Shown: positions 7,479 to 12,051 of the stretch, piece by piece
Layout of the letters: each line of letters begins with the position of its first letter
Position numbering within the stretch: the stretch's first letter is position 1
Assembly: GCA_019454915.1 (NCBI GenBank)
Contig: JACFNM010000109.1
Location: 1 to 12,051 of the forward strand
Length of the DNA: 12,051 nt
Reading direction: 5' to 3'
Source: Chitinophagaceae bacterium
Lineage (GTDB): Bacteria; Bacteroidota; Bacteroidia; Chitinophagales; Chitinophagaceae
Program-made: the position numbers and the translations under genes
The notes under the pieces: model-generated
What the model was told of the DNA's origin: nothing
Databases searched by the model: none
Seen by the model: only the letters and a program-made list of their open reading frames with translations

Positions 7479-9575
7479 ATGCCTGCTTTTAATCAATCGA
7501 GGCAAAATATAATTAGACTCATTTTCGGCATTACGTTCCTTATCATAGTTGCCCGCCTGTTTATTTTACAGGTGGCTTCGGATAAGTACAGACTACAAGC
7601 GCTGGACAATGCGGTATATAGAAAAGTGGTTTACCCCGATCGGGGGATCATTTTTGACAGAAATCAGAAAGCCATCTTAAACAATACCATCATTTACGAT
7701 CTTACGGTAACGCCTTATGAAGTGAGAAAGGTGGACACCGCATTTCTGTGCGGTATTCTTTCTATTGATACGGCAGAGTTCAGAAATAGGATGATTTCTG
7801 CCATTATTAAGAACGGGCGCTATCGTCCTTCCGTGTTTGAAGGATTGTTATCTATCGAATTGCAGGCTAAACTGGAAGAAAACATCTGGAGATTTCCCGG
7901 ATTTACGCTTATCGAACGACCTATCAGGAATTACATCTACAACGCAGGCGCGCATTTGTTGGGTGACATCGGGGAGGTGGACACCGGAATCATTCGCCGG
8001 AGTAACTATTTTTATCAGATGGGCGACTTTGTCGGCCGCTCCGGTTTGGAACAATATTACGAATCTGTGTTGATGGGGAAACGGGGCATTCAAAATCTCA
8101 TTAAAGATAATAGAAACCGGTTGCAGGGCTCTTGGGAAGATGGCAAATACGACACGGCTGCGGTAACTGGTCGTAATCTTTATACCTATCTTGATATCGA
8201 GTTACAACAATTGGCGGAAAAGCTGATGGCGAATAAAGTGGGTAGCGTGGTGGCTATAGAACCACAAACGGGAGGCATCCTTACCATGGTTTCCGGACCC
8301 TCTTTCGATCCCAATGATTTGACCGGAAGCGCTCGCAGACAAAAATATGCAGACCTGGTACTCGACGTTTCCGGGCCGCTGATGAATCGTGCTACGAGAG
8401 GACTCTATGAACCCGGTTCTACCTTCAAACCTTTGGGCGGACTGGTAGCGCTCGACCTGGGCGTGATAACTGCAAATTACGGCGTGGGTTGCGGAGGTGC
8501 GTATTATGGATGTGCCAAGGTGGTCAGGTGCGAACATAGCAATCCGGGACATGCGGCGAACCTTCGGCTTGCATTGGCCAATTCCTGCAACTCTTATTTC
8601 TGCCAGATATACCGCATGAGCGTGGACAACAGTAAAGACAAGGGGGTTAAGAAGGGATACACGCATTGGAAAGATTACATGAATGCTTTTGGTTGGGGAC
8701 AGAAACTGGGTGTGGATTTGCCCAATGAACTGTCGGGAAATATTCCGGATACCACCGAGTACAACAAGGATTACCGGGGCTCTTGGAATTCGTGTACCAA
8801 TCTTACGCTGGGCATCGGGCAGGATAAGATGCAGGTGACCCCGGTGCAACTGGCAAATGCTATGTGTATTATCGCAAACAAAGGATATTACTATACGCCA
8901 CACTTTGTGGAGAGAATTGAAAACGAAACGGCTAAGGATACGATATTGAATGGTTTCAGGGATAAACACACCGCGCTGACGCATATAGCTGACGCGGATT
9001 ACGAAGTCATTCACGCCGGTATGCAGGATGTGGTGGAGCACGGTACGGCAAGAAGTGCGAAAATTCCCGGAATAAATATTTGCGCCAAAACAGGCACTTC
9101 TGAAAAATATACTATCCTGGATGGTAAACGGATTAAACTGCCGAATAATTCTATGTTTGTTTGTTTTGCGCCGAGAGAAGACCCCAAGATTGCCATAGCG
9201 GTAGTGGTGGAAAATGCCGGATTTGGATCTACCTGGGCTGCCCCCATCGCTTCTATCCTGATTGAGAAATACCTGACGGATTCCATCCGGGTGGAACGTC
9301 AGAAAGACGTGGAACGGATAGCTTCCACAAATCTGATGCCCACATATCTCAAGCGGAAACAATTCATTGCGGATTCCACGAGAGCTTATTTTTATTTCAA
9401 CCTCAGAAAAGACAGTAGTTATATACGAAAATATTTGCGCGGATATTCTGCAGTTCCTGCCGGCAAGGGAAAAGGGTTGCCCATCCTCGTGAAAGAAAAA
9501 GTAATGAACCCGACAAATAAGAACGACGAATATCAACCGGAAGACGAAATCAGCAAAAACCTGGCAGCCCGATGA
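7479..9575 (+). CDS. mrdA: Penicillin-binding protein 2, elongasome peptidoglycan transpeptidase
   Basis: PBP2 is the class B transpeptidase that cross-links glycan strands made by RodA during side-wall growth. It is anchored by one helix (about 11-31) with its bulk in the periplasm. The pedestal domain begins around RGIIFDRNQKAILNN (55-69) and includes GRSGLEQYYE (186-195). The transpeptidase domain has all three catalytic motifs: SxxK as S314-T-F-K317, SxN as S369-C-N371, and KTG as K537-T-G539. Cys338, Cys345, Cys351, His353, His358, Cys370 and Cys375 cluster between or next to the first two motifs. About 95 residues follow the last hydrophobic strand-helix of the domain (about 590-600); they are basic and then acidic, which makes the 698-residue protein longer than the roughly 630 residues of E. 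coli PBP2. The start is fixed by a strong ribosome site, and the stop overlaps the rodA ATG by four bases. Confidence 0.96.
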   Translation: MPAFNQSRQNIIRLIFGITFLIIVARLFILQVASDKYRLQALDNAVYRKVVYPDRGIIFDRNQKAILNNTIIYDLTVTPYEVRKVDTAFLCGILSIDTAEFRNRMISAIIKNGRYRPSVFEGLLSIELQAKLEENIWRFPGFTLIERPIRNYIYNAGAHLLGDIGEVDTGIIRRSNYFYQMGDFVGRSGLEQYYESVLMGKRGIQNLIKDNRNRLQGSWEDGKYDTAAVTGRNLYTYLDIELQQLAEKLMANKVGSVVAIEPQTGGILTMVSGPSFDPNDLTGSARRQKYADLVLDVSGPLMNRATRGLYEPGSTFKPLGGLVALDLGVITANYGVGCGGAYYGCAKVVRCEHSNPGHAANLRLALANSCNSYFCQIYRMSVDNSKDKGVKKGYTHWKDYMNAFGWGQKLGVDLPNELSGNIPDTTEYNKDYRGSWNSCTNLTLGIGQDKMQVTPVQLANAMCIIANKGYYYTPHFVERIENETAKDTILNGFRDKHTALTHIADADYEVIHAGMQDVVEHGTARSAKIPGINICAKTGTSEKYTILDGKRIKLPNNSMFVCFAPREDPKIAIAVVVENAGFGSTWAAPIASILIEKYLTDSIRVERQKDVERIASTNLMPTYLKRKQFIADSTRAYFYFNLRKDSSYIRKYLRGYSAVPAGKGKGLPILVKEKVMNPTNKNDEYQPEDEISKNLAAR

Positions 9576-10912
9576 TAACGAATAGCAATACAAGGAGAGG
9601 GATTGACGGCTTGTTGCTGTGGCTGTACATTTTGTTATGTATTACGGGCATCATCAGCATTTTTGCCACAACCTACAGTGAAGGCGATGATATTTTGAAT
9701 AATTTTCTTTCTTTCAGAACGGATTATGGCAAACAGTTGATCTTTTTTGTTTTTTCGCTGCTGATAGGAACCGTTATTATCCTGACCGATAGCAAGTTTT
9801 TCACCGCTACGGCAAACTTGTGGTACACGGTGGGTATTATCCTGCTATTGCTGGTATTCCCGTTTCATTCCAATATTAAAGGAACGGAATCCATCATTAA
9901 GTTTGGAAATGCTTTTCAGCTTCAACCCATTCAGTTGTGTATTGTGTTTACCAACTTAGCCCTGGCGAAGTATGTTGCGCGGATTGATACTGACTTCACT
10001 AAGACGCGGTCACAACTGATAGCGGCAACTATTGTGGTGGGTCCCGCGCTGCTGGCGATATTACAAAAAGAGACGGGGCTGGCGCTGGTTTATTTTTCAT
10101 TTTTCCTGGTGATGTTCCGTGAAGGGCTACCGGCAGTTGTCCTGGTAGTAGGGTTCTCCTTTGCGATACTCGTTGTAGCTACCTTATTGTTGGATCCGAA
10201 TTTACTGGCATTAATCCTGACTGGTATTGCACTGCTTACTGTTTACTTTTTGAGAAGACAGATTAAACGGCATAAGCCGATCTTAATGTGGATTATTGTC
10301 ATTTGGGGCGCCTGTGTGGGAATTCAGCGGTTTGCGGTTCCATTTATTTTTGACCACGTCTTGAAACCTTATCAGGTAAAGAGGATTTATGATACTATCG
10401 GTAAGGACTATATTCCCAAGGATGCGGCCGCACTGGAAGATATTGAAAGAAATTCCGCACAGAAGAAGGACGATGGTAATTACAATGTTAGACAAAGTAA
10501 GATTGCAATTGGCAGTGGCGGCGTATTGGGGAAAGGACTGTTAAAAGGAACTCAAACGCGATATGCTTTTGTTCCGGAACAAAGAACAGACTTCATTTTC
10601 TGTACCATTGGGGAAGGGTTTGGCTTTGTCGGCAGCATGATATTCCTGTCGTTCTATGTAATATTTCTCTTCCGGATTATTGCGATAGCCGAACGACAAC
10701 GAAGTACTTTCAGCCGTTGTTATGCTTACGGAGTGGCTTCCGTACTTTTCTTTCATATAGCCATTAATATCTGCATGACCATCGGGCTTGCACCGGTAAT
10801 CGGAATCCCACTGCCTTTTGTGAGTTACGGAGGACTTTCGCTGATTACCTTCAGTGCGATGGTCTTCATTCTGCTTCGCCTGGACAAAGACAGGCAGATG
10901 GTGTTGCGCTAA
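9572..10912 (+). CDS. rodA: RodA, SEDS-family peptidoglycan glycosyltransferase of the elongasome, with divergent motifs
   Basis: RodA polymerises lipid II within the inner membrane together with PBP2. The 446 residues contain about ten to eleven membrane segments. The C-terminal half carries clear SEDS signatures: QSKIAIGSGGVLGKGLLKGTQ (308-328), PEQRTDFIF (335-343) and GLAPVIGIPLPFVSYGG (405-421). The large loop before QSKIAIG holds D300-D301, one of which probably corresponds to the catalytic Asp of the usual DPxGxGY region; here that region reads KKDDGNYNVRQ. The N-terminal half departs from usual members: GTESIIKFG (104-112) lacks the common RW, QPSE is replaced by QPIQ (118-121), and the QPDxG motif reads QKETG (165-169). 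No frameshift or stop interrupts the frame. The start overlaps the mrdA stop as ATGA, which argues for coupled translation in a fixed ratio. An FtsW assignment is unlikely given this operon. Confidence 0.93.
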   Translation: MITNSNTRRGIDGLLLWLYILLCITGIISIFATTYSEGDDILNNFLSFRTDYGKQLIFFVFSLLIGTVIILTDSKFFTATANLWYTVGIILLLLVFPFHSNIKGTESIIKFGNAFQLQPIQLCIVFTNLALAKYVARIDTDFTKTRSQLIAATIVVGPALLAILQKETGLALVYFSFFLVMFREGLPAVVLVVGFSFAILVVATLLLDPNLLALILTGIALLTVYFLRRQIKRHKPILMWIIVIWGACVGIQRFAVPFIFDHVLKPYQVKRIYDTIGKDYIPKDAAALEDIERNSAQKKDDGNYNVRQSKIAIGSGGVLGKGLLKGTQTRYAFVPEQRTDFIFCTIGEGFGFVGSMIFLSFYVIFLFRIIAIAERQRSTFSRCYAYGVASVLFFHIAINICMTIGLAPVIGIPLPFVSYGGLSLITFSAMVFILLRLDKDRQMVLR

Positions 10913-10953
10913 TTTTTGAATGCGTTTTATGGCTCATGGCAACATTTACTCAA

Positions 10954-10961
10954 TAACTTTG
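10954..10961 (+). promoter_or_regulatory. -7 promoter element of the MBL-fold gene, possibly leaderless
   Basis: TAACTTTG matches TAnnTTTG perfectly and ends four bases before the ATG at 10966. Since this element is centred about seven bases before the transcript start, transcription should begin at or within a few bases of the ATG. No TTG -33 element stands at the usual distance; the region around 10925-10935 reads TTTTATGGCTC. Confidence 0.5.
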
Positions 10962-10965
10962 GACA

Positions 10966-11712
10966 ATGAAAATCTTTCCTTTAAGCGAAGGCGCTTTTAC
11001 GATAGACCAGTCCAAAGAATTTGTTCCTTTTAACCTGGGAAAAGATAATCTTCAGCAAAGACCGGTGGGGAGTTTGTTGGTGGAGATTCAGCCCTTTCTG
11101 GTCATTACATCAAGAGACCTCGTTCTGATAGATACCGGCTTGGGATTCACCCGACCGGATGGCGTACTGCAAATTCATCAGCATTTGATTGATCATGATA
11201 TAAATCCCACGGATATCACCAAAGTATTGATGAGTCATTTACATAAAGACCACACGGGTGGTGTCAGCTTATACGATAAGACGCTTCATCAGCGCTTTCT
11301 AAGCTTTCCCCAGGCTACCTATTATGTGCAACAGGAAGAGCTGTCGCTGGCCTTACAAGGTGGCTCGCCTTCCTATATCCCTGATGAGGTGGAGATACTC
11401 AACCGCTCGGGGAATGTTCAACTGTTACATGGGGACGGCGTGATTGATGGATATATTCGTTATCAGGTAACCGGAGCTCATAGCCCCTGGCACCAGGTAT
11501 TTTGGATTGAAGAAGATGAGGAGATTGCTTTTTATGGAGCCGATGATGCACCCCAGTTACATCAGATGAAAAGTCGCTTCGTGGCTAAATATGATTATGA
11601 TGGTAAAAAGAGTATGGAATTGCGACAGCAATGGTGGCAACAGGGAAGTAGTGAGAACTGGACTTTCCTGTTTTATCATGATGTAAAGAATCCCGTCTGG
11701 AGATTCCGGTGA
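10966..11712 (+). CDS. Metallo-beta-lactamase-fold metal-dependent hydrolase
   Basis: The 248-residue protein has no signal peptide and should be cytoplasmic. The fold's metal ligands are all visible: LIDTGLGF at 54-61, then SHLHKDHTGG at 90-99 (HxHxDH with H91, H93, D95, H96). After those come GAHSPWHQ at 170-177 (third His, probably H172), GADDA at 191-195 (bridging Asp) and FYHD at 236-239 (final His238). This is a complete two-metal site. The layout resembles the general MBL-fold hydrolases, such as lactonase-like and glyoxalase-II-like groups, rather than a secreted class B beta-lactamase. The substrate cannot be told. It follows rodA by 53 bases on the same strand but appears to have its own promoter, and nothing ties it to the cell wall except position. 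A convergent gene lies downstream, with a terminator hairpin in the gap. Confidence 0.88.
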   Translation: MKIFPLSEGAFTIDQSKEFVPFNLGKDNLQQRPVGSLLVEIQPFLVITSRDLVLIDTGLGFTRPDGVLQIHQHLIDHDINPTDITKVLMSHLHKDHTGGVSLYDKTLHQRFLSFPQATYYVQQEELSLALQGGSPSYIPDEVEILNRSGNVQLLHGDGVIDGYIRYQVTGAHSPWHQVFWIEEDEEIAFYGADDAPQLHQMKSRFVAKYDYDGKKSMELRQQWWQQGSSENWTFLFYHDVKNPVWRFR

Positions 11713-11716
11713 ACAT

Positions 11717-11744
11717 AAAAAACTCCCGGATGATACCCGGGAGT
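11717..11744 (-). terminator. Intrinsic terminator of the minus-strand zinc peptidase gene
   Basis: ACTCCCGG (11722-11729) pairs with CCGGGAGT (11737-11744) around a seven-base loop, eight perfect pairs. Read on the minus strand it is followed at once by T6 (the A run at 11717-11722). It begins 26 bases after the peptidase stop. On the plus strand the hairpin is followed by CGAAAGCGG and not by a T run, so it is a poor terminator for the MBL gene, though the stem may still protect that transcript's 3' end. Confidence 0.88.
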
Positions 11745-11769
11745 CGAAAGCGGGGCCATTTGTACCCAG

Positions 11770-12051
11770 CTAATCTCTTCTGTTTCCTGCGTATATCAAT
11801 ATGTATTGAGCCAGTGTAACAATAGACGCCACTGCCGCTACTACATAAGTCATTGCCGCCCACTTTAGCGCGTCTTTGGCCATGGGATATTCCTGCGCAT
11901 TGGTAACATTGGTGTGCTGGAGCCAGGCTAACGCTCTGCGGCTTGCATCAAATTCAACGGGCAAAGTTACTACGGAAAAAAGGGTAGTCAAAGCAAACAA
12001 GATGATGCCGATAAGCAACAGAGACGGAAAGACTTTAATCAACAGTATGCC
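11770..12051 (-). CDS. YugP-type membrane zinc metallopeptidase, C-terminal part, cut by right window edge
   Basis: The frame is open from the right edge (first full codon 12049-12051) to the TAG at 11770-11772, giving 93 codons of a larger protein. A TTG at 12040-12042 inside a hydrophobic helix is not a credible start. The segment reads as a membrane helix (about FPSLLLIGIILFALTTLF), then TLPVEFDASRRALAWL, then MAKDALKWAAMTYVVAA and a final helix ending AGNRRD. LPVEFDASRRALAWL followed by DALKWAA-TYVVAA is what I recall for the C-terminus of the neutral zinc metallopeptidase family typified by Bacillus YugP (Zn_peptidase_2). The catalytic HExxH-like motif would lie upstream, outside the window, so activity cannot be judged. 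The physiological role of the family is poorly known. It ends at a strong terminator and converges on the MBL gene. Confidence 0.82.
   Translation of the reverse strand, partial: GILLIKVFPSLLLIGIILFALTTLFSVVTLPVEFDASRRALAWLQHTNVTNAQEYPMAKDALKWAAMTYVVAAVASIVTLAQYILIYAGNRRD

Noticed and set aside
8202..9593. A 463-codon open frame on the minus strand opposite mrdA
   Set aside because: It lies antisense to a gene with all three penicillin-binding motifs, has no recognisable domain, and its Ser/Arg/His/Ile-rich composition is what a mirror frame of a real gene gives. Length alone is not evidence.
4972..10912. The mre-mrdA-rodA block as a novel system
   Set aside because: Gene order and families are the standard elongasome operon; only details within RodA and PBP2 depart from expectation.

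Overview
The window is a piece of ordinary chromosomal core genome from a member of the Bacteroidota, most likely family Chitinophagaceae. Three things point there: the reading style of the mreB-mreC-mreD-PBP2-rodA set, the -7 promoter elements of the TAnnTTTG type (clearest at 10954-10961 and 4924-4931), and the near absence of Shine-Dalgarno sequences. The family assignment is inferred from remembered protein style, not from a search. I see no phage, insertion sequence, CRISPR array, tRNA or rRNA.

Layout. The left edge (1-885) holds two minus-strand genes. The first is the N-terminal 96 codons of a monofunctional peptidoglycan glycosyltransferase (mtgA) that runs off the window and lacks an ATG start. 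Upstream of it is a small exported protein of unknown function. A 343-base non-coding gap follows, then a small Spy/CpxP-like periplasmic protein on the plus strand with a strong intrinsic terminator (1684-1712). A minus-strand POT-family peptide transporter (1801-3309) ends facing that gene. It is divergent from purD (3479-4759), which encodes a purine biosynthesis enzyme.

The centre (4972-10912) is a complete rod-shape/elongasome operon: mreB, mreC, mreD, mrdA (PBP2) and rodA. MreB is the cytoplasmic filament, and MreC and MreD are membrane scaffold proteins. RodA is the SEDS glycosyltransferase that polymerises lipid II, and PBP2 is its partner transpeptidase. Gaps shrink along the operon (84 nt, 2 nt, 15 nt, then a 4-nt ATGA overlap), consistent with co-transcription and with translational coupling of PBP2 to RodA. 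A promoter matching the Bacteroidota consensus sits about 40 bases before mreB.

The right edge holds a metallo-beta-lactamase-fold hydrolase (10966-11712) with a -7 element so close to its ATG that the message may be leaderless. Facing it is the C-terminal part of a YugP-type membrane zinc metallopeptidase, which enters from the right on the minus strand and ends just before an intrinsic terminator.

I found no convincing new multi-gene system. The observations most worth checking are the departures of RodA from usual SEDS motifs, the Cys/His cluster and long tail of PBP2, the possibly leaderless MBL gene, and the lone strong Shine-Dalgarno sequence in front of mrdA.
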